From positions 258,882,077 through 258,946,076 of the forward strand of contig CP136061.1 in NCBI GenBank assembly GCA_032622095.1: a stretch of DNA of 64,000 nucleotides, written 5' to 3'. Origin of the DNA: Siphonodentalium dalli. Taxonomy: Eukaryota; Mollusca; Scaphopoda; Gadilida; Siphonodentaliidae. The translations under genes were made by a program, and so were the position numbers. The notes below the pieces were generated by a model. The model ran no database searches and was not told the DNA's origin. It saw only the letters and a program-made list of their open reading frames with translations. Numbering within the stretch: the first letter of the stretch is position 1; the number at the start of each line of letters is the position of its first letter. Shown in pieces: positions 52,442 to 63,008 of this stretch.

Positions 52442-52903
52442 TATGTGACCCGCCATATCAAATCCAGTCGTAAGTCGGGATTTTTTTACCCTGTGCTAAT
52501 GCATTCTCTTATATATGCGAGTCGACCATAGGTCGCCTCGCATATATAAGTGAATGCATTGGCCTAAGAATTTTTTACAATTTTAATAATTTTTTCTTGT
52601 ATTCTTTAACAATTTTATAATTTCACCCATACAGAGCCCCAGACAAACATGAGCAGACGACACTGTTCTATATGCTTCTATATATGTGTGGGGCTCCCTG
52701 CAGGGTAATGGATGTTTTTTATTTTATGTCCTAAAAATTGTAAGAAACATTTATTTAAAAAAAATGATAAAAAATTGTTAGGCCAATGCATTCTCTTATA
52801 TATGCGAGGCGACCTATGGTCGACTCGCATATATAAGAGAATGCATTGGCACAGGGTAAAAAAATCCCGACTTACAACTGGATTTGATATGGCGGGTCAC
52901 ATA
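52442..52903. mobile_element. End-type D element with two palindromes, complete
   Basis: Terminal inverted repeats of about 53 bp: tgtgacccgccatatcaaat, ccagtcgtaagtcgggattt at the left and the inverse at the right. TA at both edges suggests a Tc1/mariner-type target. Palindromes at 52496-52562 and 52783-52849 are set between them, with the gagcagacgacact phrase in the middle. Confidence 0.85.
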
Positions 52904-53090
52904 TGACATGAAACTCATTAAACTGTTCAGTTCAGATTCTCCATTCTGATTTGTTCTGACAGGTTTCTTAGTTGTTGTTGAACCTTGCACCAATGAAGAG
53001 TGCCGGAAGTAATGGGCGGGTGTATAGGAATTAGTTTGTCCGTCCCCACTCATCACAGCTACTTTGTGGGGTATGCAATCAAGAATAAGG

Positions 53091-53194
53091 TACAGTAATG
53101 CTCTAAATAATCGACTCCTTAACCACGGCAGAATTATGGGTAACTTTTCAGGATTTAGTCGGAAATATGGCTTGTTGCCATTCATCGGAAAGCT
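53091..53194 (+). mobile_element. Tc1/mariner-like MITE, left half only
   Basis: tacagtaatgctctaaataa .. cgactcc through to cattcatcggaaagctc; the right half is missing. Confidence 0.85.
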
Positions 53195-53369
53195 CCTGCA
53201 AATTTATTTTTCTGATTGAACCAAATACACCCCAATTGATTTGAATATAGAATCGAACATTTATAAAAATTGGACAAGGATGTGGGACATTTTGCTGCAA
53301 TTTTCAAGCAAATTGTGATGCAGGAACCTGGAATGTTCAATGAACTGCAGACTCCCTGGAAATGGCAAT
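53195..53369. other. Intergenic
   Basis: No feature recognised. Confidence 0.3.
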
Positions 53370-53582
53370 GTTAAAGTGATACGAAACACCCGGGTTGGGT
53401 GATCGAATAAAAATGGATAATAATCTTGCTCAAAGTAGTTATTTGTCCAAATATAATATCCATAATATCGATTTGCTTGAGATTCTCGGTGATGTCAATA
53501 GAATGCTACATTCCTCCAGTTACCTGAATACTATCTTATCAGTTTCACACACCCGAACATGTCCATAATATGTCTTTAACCT
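53370..53582 (+). repeat. Dispersed repeat (GTGAAACACTC type), internally deleted
   Basis: gtgatacgaaacacccgggt, gatcgaataaaaatggataa, gaatgctacattcctccagt, tatcagtttcacacacccga and catgtccataatatgtcttt match 48950-49290 with the middle lost. Confidence 0.75.
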
Positions 53583-53596
53583 CTGTGGTTCATTTT

Positions 53597-55199
53597 TAGC
53601 TCAACTTACTTTGTAAGTTTGAGCTATTGCCATGGGTCGACCGTGTGTCCGTCAACAATTTCCTTTGGCGCGGGCTACAGGTCGTATCTTTGGTCTGGTC
53701 TTTATGAAATTTGTCATGAATGTTGACATTGACATGTAGATGGGAACGAGTCATTTTGGGGTCATTCGGCCAAAAAACATGGCCGCTGGTGGCCATGTTG
53801 GATTTCAAAATTAAATCCATTGGCGCGGGCTACAGGCCATACTGTTTGTGTGTGGCCAAAAAACATGGCCGCCGTCAGCCATCTTGGATTTTACTCTTTG
53901 CATCACTAAATACTATCACACACCCTACAGACCACAACCCTGATCCGATCATCACCAAACTTCAAATTTATCATTGGGGTGGCCCCTAGTTGGGCACGAA
54001 TCATTTTGGGGTAATTCGGCCAAAACACATGGCCGCTGGTGGGCATCTTGGATTTCAAAATTGAATCCATTGGCGCGGGCTACAGGCTGTACTGTTTGTC
54101 TGATCATCATAAAATTTGTCATGAATGTTGACATTTACATGTAGATGGGAACGAGTCATTTTAGGATCAATCGGCCAAAAAACATGGCCGGCCATCTTGG
54201 ATTTTACTCTTTGCATCACTTAATCCTTTGACACATCCTACAGACCACATCCCTGATCCGATCATCACCAAACTTCATATGGATCATCGGGGTGACCTCT
54301 AGATGGGAACGGGTCATTTTGGGGTCATTAGGCCAAAAAACATGGCCGCCGGCAGCCATATTGGATTTTATTCTTTGCATCACTAAATACTTTGACACAC
54401 CCTACATTCCACATCCCTGATCATCACCAAACTTCATATGGATCATCGGGGTGACCTCCTGATGGAAACGAGTCATGGCCATTTTGGATTTTACTCTTTG
54501 TATGACTAAATATTTCTACAAAATCCATTAGCATGGGTTATATAGACCGATATGTTTGTGTGATCTTCATGAAATTTGTCATGGATGTTGAATTGACATG
54601 TAGATGGGAACGAGTCATTTTGGGGTCATTCGGCAAAAAAACATGGCCGCCGGTGGCCATTTTAGAATTTACTTTTTGCATCACTAAATCCTTTGGACTT
54701 AGACCGCATCCCTGATCCGATCATTATGAAACTTGTCATGGATGTTGATATTGACATGTAGATGGGAACGAGTCATTTTGGGGGTCATTCAGCTAAAAAA
54801 CATGGCCGCTGGTGGCCATCTTTGATTTCAAAATTGAATCCGTTGATGCGGGCTACAGACCGTACTGTTTGTCTGATCTTCATAAAAATTATCATGGATA
54901 TTGACATTGAGATGAAGATGGGAACAAGTCATTTTAGGGTCATTCGGCCAAAAAACATGGTCTAATCATAAAGGAGTTGTTGCTGCAATTCCTGCCCTTA
55001 CTATCTAGTTAACATTGTTCATTCATATACATTGTCATTCCATTTCTACGTCTACCGATATTTATTTTTTGGTCTCTCTTCACATTTACATCTTGTCCTA
55101 CTTAGACATTTCAATTAGCACCTTTCCTAATTCCTCCATTTACTGTCAACCATTAAATTATTCCCCTACCTAAGTTGAGCTACAGTGTCATTGACACTT
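53597..55199 (+). mobile_element. GTCCGTC element, family 2
   Basis: 5' hairpin agctcaacttac .. gtaagtttgagct, then gtgtgtccgtcaac. About nine diverged modules with aaatttgtcatgaatgttga, gggaacgagtcattttgggg and catggccgc. The 3' end is taagttgagctac followed by AGTGTCATTGACACT (55184-55198). A different module type (cactaaatactttgacacac, accacatccctgatccgatc) alternates with the common one. Confidence 0.75.
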
Positions 55200-55253
55200 C
55201 ATGTTTTTGTTTTTAAACTAATTTTGTTAATCTAATTGTTAAATGTATATCTT

Positions 55254-56495
55254 AGTGAACGTTCAGACGACCACGATACAATTGTAAGTGGGGAAATCGG
55301 GCCCGGCGAGATCGTGGATAGTTTGTTCACACAATTGCGATGTCGTCGTACATTATGATATTGTAGGTTGTTCCTAAAGCATGTGATTGACTACCCAGGG
55401 ACCAGCCGAGAGGGCGACTTCTTCGCCCTAGCGCCGTCCGCTTCGCCTTATTTTTGCAGTCGGGCGAAGTTCAAGTCGCCCTGAAAATTCCAAAGTTGAC
55501 TGACGAAAATCGGCAAAATTCCCCAAATAATTTTTGATAATTTACAACTGTCAACAGTGATTGCACACAATACTCCACTATCAGGGTGTTGTAAAACAAT
55601 TAACACCTGTATTGCTCCAATCTGGAAGCATGTTGACAACGGAGTCTGATTACTGGCAGCTGTGAAAACATCGTCGGGCCTCAAGTGTTAATCTGGTTGT
55701 TGTGATTTTTAGATTACCGTGATTACCACACCTTACAATGAAGATTACAACTCACAGCTCTCACAATGTGTCAGTTCATCACTCCCTCTATGGAGTTTGG
55801 TTAAAGAAATTTTAGAACAAATTCATTTGTGAAGCATATTAAATTTTCAAACGGGATTACTAATAGAGCGCAGTGAAAGTGTTCATGATTTCGTTTCGTT
55901 TCGGTTTGATAAATATTGTTGGCATTTTTAAAAACCCGAAAAATATGAAATAAAATCTTGTCATTCTCCCACAATTACGATATAAAATGCTGCTATACTC
56001 TCACAATTATGTTTGGGTATTATTAATAGTTATTAGGGTCATGAAGTGAACATAAAGACTCCATATTTCAACCATTGTTTCATAAGTTTAATTGACATAT
56101 TACATCTCCTATTTTCGTTCTATAGCGACTCCTGTCGTAGTACTGTTCAATTTAAGTTTTGTAGACTCACTTCGCCCTATAGAACGGCCACTTCGCCTTA
56201 TTTTGATAGTAGGGCGAAGTCATTTCGCCCTGAAAATATGGTCTAGGCTGGTCCCTGGACTACCCTACGGTCATTTCCAGCTACGAATTTTACGTACACA
56301 CGACTGCGATTACGTCGCAAGTGGAGGTAACCAAGGATACGCCACGATTTCGCATCTAAAATCAAACCGTGCTTGATATTAATTTTTGACCTACGATTTT
56401 GACGTGAGCATGTGCAGTCCAACTACCGGTTACTTCCTACGACGGAAATCTTTCCACTTACGATTGTATCGTGGTCGTCTGAATGATGTTCACTT
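55254..56495. mobile_element. DNA transposon with ~40-bp TIRs, host of a hAT-like insert
   Basis: Left end agtgaacgttcagacgacca .. cgatacaattgtaagtgg. The right end inverts to agtgaacatcattcagacga .. ccacgatacaatcgtaagtg. A second copy lies at 15430-15645. Once the hAT-like insert is removed the host element is about 380 bp with no ORF. Superfamily not determined. Confidence 0.75.
55397..56257. mobile_element. hAT-like element, 861 bp, TSD proven by an empty site
   Basis: Ends AGGGACCAGCC and GGCTGGTCCCTG are inverted. GACTACCC occurs on both sides (55389-55396 and 56258-56265); the first C of a CAGGG end overlaps the left copy. The paralogue at 15430 reads gattgactatcctacgac through the same place. 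Subterminal gggcgacttcttcgccc and gggcgaagtcatttcgccc are small hairpins. No transposase; a 78-codon minus frame (55684-55448) has no known motif. Confidence 0.9.
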
Positions 56496-56528
56496 ATTCT
56501 GCGGGTCTTGGATGCTGTGACATTCTGT

Positions 56529-57150
56529 TCAGTAATGCTCTAATTAATCGATTCCTTAACCACAGCAGAATTATGGGTAACTTTTCAGGATTTAGTCGGA
56601 AATATGGCTTGTTGCCATTCATCGGAAAGCTCTCCCCTTAACCGCTGAGAGTTTTCCGATGAATGGCAACAAGCCATATTTCCGACTAAATCCTGAAAAG
56701 TTACCCATAATTCTGCTGTGGTTTAGGAGTCTATTAACCCTTTACCCAACAAACCGGCCAAAACCGGCCAAATAAAGCTTCAACAGCCTAAAATATCTTC
56801 GGTCTGTCTCAATAAAACCATAAAAATATGGATATCATTGGAACCGGCTCCTTGACCACATTGTGATGGTTACAGTTATACCCTGTGCCAATGCATTCTC
56901 TTATATATGCGAGTCGACCATAGGTCGCCTCGCATATATAAGAGAATGCATTGGCCTAAAAAAAAGTCTTTTTTTAACACTTTTAACCATTTTTTCTTAC
57001 ATTCTTTAACAATTTTATAAATTTTAATGTGTTAAGCCAATGCATTCTCTTATATATGCGAGGCGACCTATGGTCGACTCGCATATATAAGAGAATGCAT
57101 TGGCACAGGGCCCTTCTGTTGGGTAAAGGGTTAATTAGAGCATTACTGTA
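56529..57150. mobile_element. Tc1/mariner-like MITE carrying a second nested piggyBac-like MITE
   Basis: Left end tcagtaatgctctaattaat. The right arm reads ggagtctaTTAA, insert, TTAAttagagcattactgta. The insert sits at a TTAA in gattaattag, a different site from the one used at 43821. Confidence 0.95.
56738..57130 (+). mobile_element. piggyBac-like MITE, end-type A, nested
   Basis: Termini ccctttacccaacaaaccgg and ctgttgggtaaaggg. Palindromes at 56888-56954 and 57037-57103. TTAA at 56734-56737 and 57131-57134. Confidence 0.95.
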
Positions 57151-57815
57151 AGTTTGTGTTATTCTGCGGGTTTTGGATGCTGTGACTTTCTGTTTGTGTA
57201 TATAACATTTTAGAATGTGTTAATATGTGTATGTAGCTAGGTTATTGTTGCCTATTGTTGAGAATTTCAATTTGAGCCATTAAATTATTTATCTCTAAAT
57301 TGATGAAAGGTGTCTTTTACTCATTTCATTTGGGATGATTCGGAAAGTAATTTCATTGGCATTGTATTGTTGTAAATTTTGTTTACTTCAGAAATAACTC
57401 TTGTTTCGATTAAGGTTATGCAGATATAATGAACAAAATTGAAGACAAATTCGCGAATATAAATTTGTAAATTTGTTTTGAAACATTTCAGTAATAACTC
57501 CTAACCTTAAATCGAAGCAAGAGATATTTCTTATAACTTAATCCACCATTTCACAGAAAACTGCCAGAAATATAGAAGTTAGAAGTAAAATTTTCTGAAG
57601 AACACCACATATACAGTTGAAACAGACATACATGCCGTCACTCAGACAACTAATTATCGATTCATCAAGTGGAGTCAGCAATTAATCGTTTTTGATTGGC
57701 TACTGGCAACATATCACGAAATAATTAGCGAGGTGTGCGTGTTCTTGTCATATTTTGACTGGTGACACCAGTCTTGTTAGTTTCAATTTCCATGTTTGAT
57801 CTCTTTGCCTAATTG
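57151..57815. other. Intergenic
   Basis: tgttattctgcgggttttgg .. atgctgtgactttctgtt at 57158 repeats the left flank of the MITE (about 56494-56530), so a short direct repeat brackets the whole nest. Otherwise nothing recognised. Confidence 0.5.
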
Positions 57816-58145
57816 GTTATTATACTCCCAACAACAAAGTTGTGGGGGGGCATACTGGAATCAGCTTGTCTGTCCATCGTCTGTCTGTGGACAGAAAATT
57901 GTCCGCAGGTTTTCTCATTCGTTTTTTAATCATTTTCTGTGAAACGTGGTACTTTTATCCCCATTTTTCGACTTTTTCAATACAGGGGTATACCTTTGTG
58001 CGAGCTTTTATTCCTACATTTTTCTTTCAATTTTTAAAAAATTAGGCATATATATTTAGCAACATTGGAACCTGTGCACCTGCGCTTATAAATTATGTCG
58101 GACTTTTTTTTTTGTGGAGTTATCCCCCTTTTACGACTTCATTTA
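57816..58145 (+). mobile_element. GTCCGTC element, family 3, truncated
   Basis: 5' hairpin ctcccaacaacaaagttgtg .. gggg, then cttgtctgtccatcgtctgt .. ctgtgg. One and a half modules (cctgtgcacctgcg, ggagttatccccc), then lost. Confidence 0.6.
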
Positions 58146-58173
58146 ACTTAAAGGATTTATTTGGTCTAGAAAC

Positions 58174-58245
58174 TACAAAACGCAATCGGAAAGCCCTCCC
58201 TGTTGTGATTAAAATGATCCAAGTCCCATTCCGATCGCATAATAA
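58174..58245 (+). repeat. Dispersed repeat copy (ggaaagccctccc type)
   Basis: atcggaaagccctccctgtt, gtgattaaaatgatccaagt, gatcgcataataaat, matching 20616-20690. It abuts the next element exactly. Confidence 0.75.
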
Positions 58246-59117
58246 ATGAAAGTGTCAATGACACTGTAGCTCAACTTGGAAAGGGAATAATTTAATGTAT
58301 TAGTCAATGGAGCTATTAGGAATGCGGAAAGTTGAATGTCTAATACTAGTTTATAGACATGAAGAGAAAAGTAAAATCCAAGATAGCATGTTTTCGGCCG
58401 AATGACCCCAAAATGGGTCGTTCTGATCTACATGTCATCGTTAACATCCATGACAAATTTTATGATGATCAGACTAAAGGTACGACCTGTGGCCCGTGCT
58501 AATAAATTAAATTTTGAAATCAAAGATGGCTGCTGGCGGCCATGTTTTTTGTCGGAATGACCCCAAAATGACTCGTTCCCATCTACATGCTATTGTTAAC
58601 AACCATGACAAATTTTATGATTATCAGACTAAAGGTACGAACTGTAGCCCGTGCTATAGGATTTAGTCATACAAAGAGTAAAATCCAAGATGGCTGCTGG
58701 CGGCCATGTTTTTTGGCCGAATGACCCCGAAATGACTCGTTCCCATCTACATGTCATTATTAACATTCATGACAAATTTTATGATGATCAGACTAAAGGT
58801 ACGACCTGAAGCCCGTGCTAAAGGATTTAGTCATACAAAGAGTAAAATCCAAGATGGCTGCTGGCGGCCATGTTATTCCGTCGAATGACACCAAAATGAC
58901 TCGTTCCCATCTACATGTCATTGTTAACATTCATGACAAATTTCATGACAATAAGACGAACAGTACGGCCTATAGTCCGTGCTAATGGATTGAATTTTGA
59001 AATCCAAGATGGCCGATGGCAGCCATGTTTTTTATCCGAATGAACCCAAAATGACTCGTTCCCATCTACATGTCAATGTCAACATCCATGACAATTTCGT
59101 AATGATCGGGCCAAAGG
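58246..59117 (-). mobile_element. GTCCGTC element, family 2, inverted and 5'-truncated
   Basis: Begins with the 3' hairpin AGTGTCAATGACACT (58247-58261, one base from the others) then gtagctcaact. Modules run on the minus strand (aagatggctgctggcggcca, gactcgttcccatctacatg) until about 59117. Confidence 0.8.
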
Positions 59118-60137
59118 TTGACATGTAGATGGGAACAAGTCATTTTGATGTCATTCGGCCAAAAAATATGGCCGCTGGTGGCCATCTTGGATTTCAACAT
59201 TCAATCCATTGGCGCGGGCTACAGGTTGTACTGTTCGTCTGTTCATCATGAAATTTGTCATGGATGTTAATATTGACATGTAGATGGGAACGAGAGATTT
59301 TGGGGTCGTTCAGCCAAAAAACATGGCTGCCAGCACCCATCTTGGATTTTACTCTTTGCATGACTAAATCCTTTGGCGCGGGCTACAGTTGGTTGGAACT
59401 TCATGAAATTTGTCGTGGATGTTAACAATGACATGTAGATGGGAACGAGTCATTTTGGTGTCATTCGGCCGAAAAAGATGGCTGCCAGCAGCCATCTTGG
59501 AGTTTACTCTTTGCATGACTAAATCCGTTGGCGCGGGCTACAGGTCATACCTTTGTTCCGATGTTTATGAAATTTGTCATGAATGTTGCCATTGACATGT
59601 AAATGGGAACGAGTCATTTTGGGGTCATTCGGCAAAAAAACATGGCTGCTGGCGGCCATCTTGGATTTCAAAATTCAATCCATTGGCGCGGGCTACAGGT
59701 CGTACTGTTCGTCTGATCATCATGAAATTTGTCATGGATGTTCACATTGACATGTAGATGGGAACGAGTGATTTTGGGGTCGTTCGGCCAAAATACATGG
59801 CCGCCATCAGCCATCTTGGACTTTACTCTGTGCATGACTATATCCTTTGGCGCGGGCTACAGGTCGTAGCTTTGTTCAGATCTTCATGAAATTTGTCATG
59901 GATGTTAACAATGACACGTAGATGGGAACGAGTTCTTTTGGGGTCATTTGGCCAAAAAAACATGGCCGCCAGCAGCCATCTTGGATTTTACTCTTTGCAT
60001 GACTAAATCCTTTGATGACTAAATTCTTTGGCACAGGTTAGACATTTCAATTAGCACCTTTCCTATTCCTCCATTTACTGTCAACCATTAAATTATTCCC
60101 CTACCTAAGTTGAGCTACAGTGTCATTGACACTTTCG
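59118..60137 (+). mobile_element. GTCCGTC element, family 2, 5'-truncated
   Basis: Starts mid-module at ttgacatgtagatgggaaca and runs plus-strand to aagttgagctac and AGTGTCATTGACACT (60119-60133). No 5' hairpin or GTCCGTC tract. It is joined head-to-head with the previous copy. Confidence 0.8.
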
Positions 60138-60187
60138 TTTGTTGTTTTACTCGATATAAATATCCCGAATATCTGTCATCTCCACAT

Positions 60188-60271
60188 ATGCCAAGTAGAT
60201 GTAGTGTCTTCGGTTGTGGAAGGGCTAGCGATCCATTATTAAGTACCTCCAAAAGACAACACAGTGCGTAA
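60188..60271 (+). pseudogene. THAP-like zinc finger N-terminus fragment
   Basis: A 27-codon frame starts MPSRCSVFGCGRASD and ends in TAA at 60269-60271. The MPxxC....GC start with cysteines 5 and 10 is the usual beginning of a THAP-domain (C2CH) DNA-binding finger, found in P-element-like transposases and host regulators. The rest of the domain is absent, so this is a remnant or a first exon whose donor I cannot find. Confidence 0.3.
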
Positions 60272-61300
60272 TTTAGAACGCTCTTTGTTGTCTACCGCTT
60301 TTAGGAGACGGAAGCATGGACGTTCTTTATATTTAAATTTCACAACACCATACAAAATCACCCATGACATATCGAAATAGAGCACGTTCATAATTGAGAA
60401 CGCTCTTTATTGTCTATACCGCGACGAAAACATGGACGCTCTTTATTAGAGGCAATCATTGGATTTTTTCTAGGCTAACAATTAAAAAAAATCCTCTCTA
60501 GAAAGTCAATATCTGCATCAAAACGTAAAATAAAACGAAAAAATAAACGAACAACAAACACAAATTGAAAAACCACGCCAGGCGAGCCTTCGATTAAAAA
60601 AAATGTTGTTGTGCCAAACTGCAGCCTAATTAATAATTATTGTAGTTTCGACAGTCTGTTGTGTATTCGATTGAATTATTTTGTTTACGCACTTATCAAT
60701 CTTGACTGGATGGATTTTATCAAGCTGTTCAGTCGCGCACTTCTCCACACACTATGTCTCGTGGGAAGAAACAGACAGGCGGAATAAAAAAACTATTGTT
60801 TACACCAACTTGTATTCTTTCAGAAACAGTAAAATTATTTTCGCACGAAATTCCGTTTGCTCATTGCATTTCTGCATAAATTAATCTCATTTCACATTAC
60901 TTTTATCGCCTCAAAGTGCATTTTAGCCATCATTATTCGTTATATAATCCAACATTCTAGCAAATCCAGTTCATAATTCAGCACATTCAAACAGTTTTAT
61001 TCCGTGATCGCTATTTATCGAAAAGGCCTAGCTAATTAACCGCCGACTGCAATATTTTACACGTAATTTATCAACTCGTTACGCGATTGGCCGAATTATT
61101 TTAAGCTCCACCCACCGCTGTCACCGGTAAGCGTCGATGCCAATGATCGGTCATGTGACTGCGTTGTGGTCATGTGATCGCACTCACGTGATTTACACTT
61201 CGGATATTTCCGTGATTTTTTTTAATATCATAATAATAAAAATACTATCTGCTCGATTATGAATTTTCTTGCCGAAATGGGTCTGTTAGACATATATTAT
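60272..61300. other. Unassigned, with a two-copy repeat at 60278-60450
   Basis: gaacgctctttgttgtctac .. cgcttttaggagacggaagc .. atggacgttctttat recurs as gaacgctctttattgtctat .. accgcgacgaaaac .. atggacgctctttat. The rest is AT-rich with no gene seen. Confidence 0.5.
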
Positions 61301-61690
61301 TAGCTCACCTGAGACGAAGTCTCCGGTGGAGCTATAGTCATCACTCCTCGTCCGTCGTACACCCGTCCGTCTGTACGTCCGTCCGTCAATAATCATCTTC
61401 TCCAGAACCTTAAGACGTAATGGGTTCATATTTGGTGTGGATGTTCCCTAGGTGACTCACATTCAGATTTGTTCAAATGAGGTCACCAGGTTGATTAGTT
61501 GAGAAACCAGGGCCATAACTCTATTCCTCCATAGTAATTCTTATAATTACTTCTTCTTTTGAACCATTGGACCGATTTAGCTTATATTTGGTATGGAGGT
61601 TCCTTGGGTGATTGGGGTTCAGATTTGTTCAAATGGGGGCACTAGGTCAAATAGGGGCAGGGGCCAGGGACATAACTCTTCACACACACA
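61301..61690 (+). mobile_element. GTCCGTC element, family 4 (CTGAGACGAAGTCTC hairpin)
   Basis: 5' hairpin agctcacctgagacgaagtc .. tccggtggagct, then cctcgtccgtcgtacacccg .. tccgtctgtacgtccgtccg. Modules contain atgggttcatatttggtgtg, gatttgttcaaatgaggtca and agggccataactc. Confidence 0.7.
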
Positions 61691-62164
61691 AAATTAATTT
61701 AAATCCTTGCTCAATTTAAAAACAAAATTAAAACGTGAAAACAAAAAATATTTAATTTCAAATTGAAACATAAAAATATATTTTTTTTCAATTGAATCTT
61801 TGATTTGTTTTTAAACACACCACACCCACAGACCCCCCTGTCCAGTCATCACCCCCTCCCCCAACCGCCTCCATCTCTCCCACCACCACCACCGCCACTA
61901 CATGTCCCTGCCAGATCCCTGCAAAGTTCACACCATTAAAAGCCTTCTACATCTGTAGTTATATGACTTGCCAGGAACTGGCCAGCCTTACTTCTCACAT
62001 CTGTTTGTCCAGTCATTATAAAGTAATTAACTTTTATCTCAATATCCACATTTATCCTGGCTAAGAGAGAGAGAGGTGCCTGAATGAAATTTAATCCTAT
62101 GTGTTTACAGCAATCTCAAATACAACTCTAACTGTTTGACAGTTTACACCTTTATTATTAGTAT
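61691..62164. other. Low-complexity and C-rich sequence
   Basis: A/T-rich 61690-61800 (aatttaaa, aacaaaa) is followed by a C-rich stretch 61810-61920 (acccccctgtccagtcatca, accaccaccaccgccac). No gene seen. Confidence 0.5.
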
Positions 62165-62750
62165 TAGTATTAACCATTTCATTACCACTATGCTGGTACA
62201 GCAATAAATACCCTGCACCAGAGTATTCTCCTATATATAAGAGAATGCACTGGGGTTCAAGATCAAGGAAATATTGTTAGGCCAATATAGTCAGACATTC
62301 AAATAAATCACACATGTCCTATTCCCGCAGGGATATCTCCCGCATATGTTTGGGGAAGGGGCAAATTTCTCAGATTTGTTCATTGAGATGTAATATTTTC
62401 CCCAAAACCAATTACATATACTAAAATAAAATGAATATAAAATAATAGACCATTGATTAAGAGAAATGAGCTCCTAGTTTTAATATTTGTCCAATATTTA
62501 TTATTTTATAACAAGGTACTAGTATCATGCCAGTACATTGTCTTATATAATGTGAGTGTCCCATAGGTAGCCTCACCTAAGAGAATGCACTGGCTTTCAA
62601 GGTTAAGGAAATATTGTTAGGCAAATGTAGACAGGCATCCAAATAAGTCACAGATGTCCTATTCTTGCAGGGATGTCCCCACGGGTTGAGGGGGGGGGGG
62701 TGGAATTAGCAGATTTGTTCAATGAGATGTAATTTGTTTCTCAAAATTAA
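62165..62750. repeat. Two-copy ~315-bp repeat with diverged palindrome cores
   Basis: 62215-62410 and 62530-62745 share ggaaatattgttaggc, tgtcctattc(c/t)(c/t)gcaggga and agatttgttca(t/a)tgagatgtaa. Each starts with a weak palindrome core (ctcctatatataagagaatg; ccataggtagcctcacctaa). Confidence 0.7.
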
Positions 62751-63008
62751 TTATATAGACTAAAATGAATATAAAATAATAAACTACTTAATTTTTGAAC
62801 CCCCAAATTACATTATATAAAATAATTGCCATATTATATACCATTTGAAAGAGGAAGCTCCAAAACATTGTATTATCAACTTATCCGGTATAATAAACTG
62901 TGGACATGTTGTTTTTGTTGAGTTGCCAAAGAGTTTTGTCATCTAGATTGCAGTAAATGCATTCTGGGATCCAAAGGGGGGGGGTCATTCTATAATTGCA
63001 GTAGTTTT
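62751..63008. other. Intergenic
   Basis: Nothing recognised apart from an 8-base G run near 62978. Confidence 0.3.

Noticed and set aside
28052-57103. Palindrome cores read as tRNA or microRNA genes
   Set aside because: No cloverleaf or A/B box pattern, and the copies sit at fixed places within transposons. A hairpin RNA product remains possible but unsupported.
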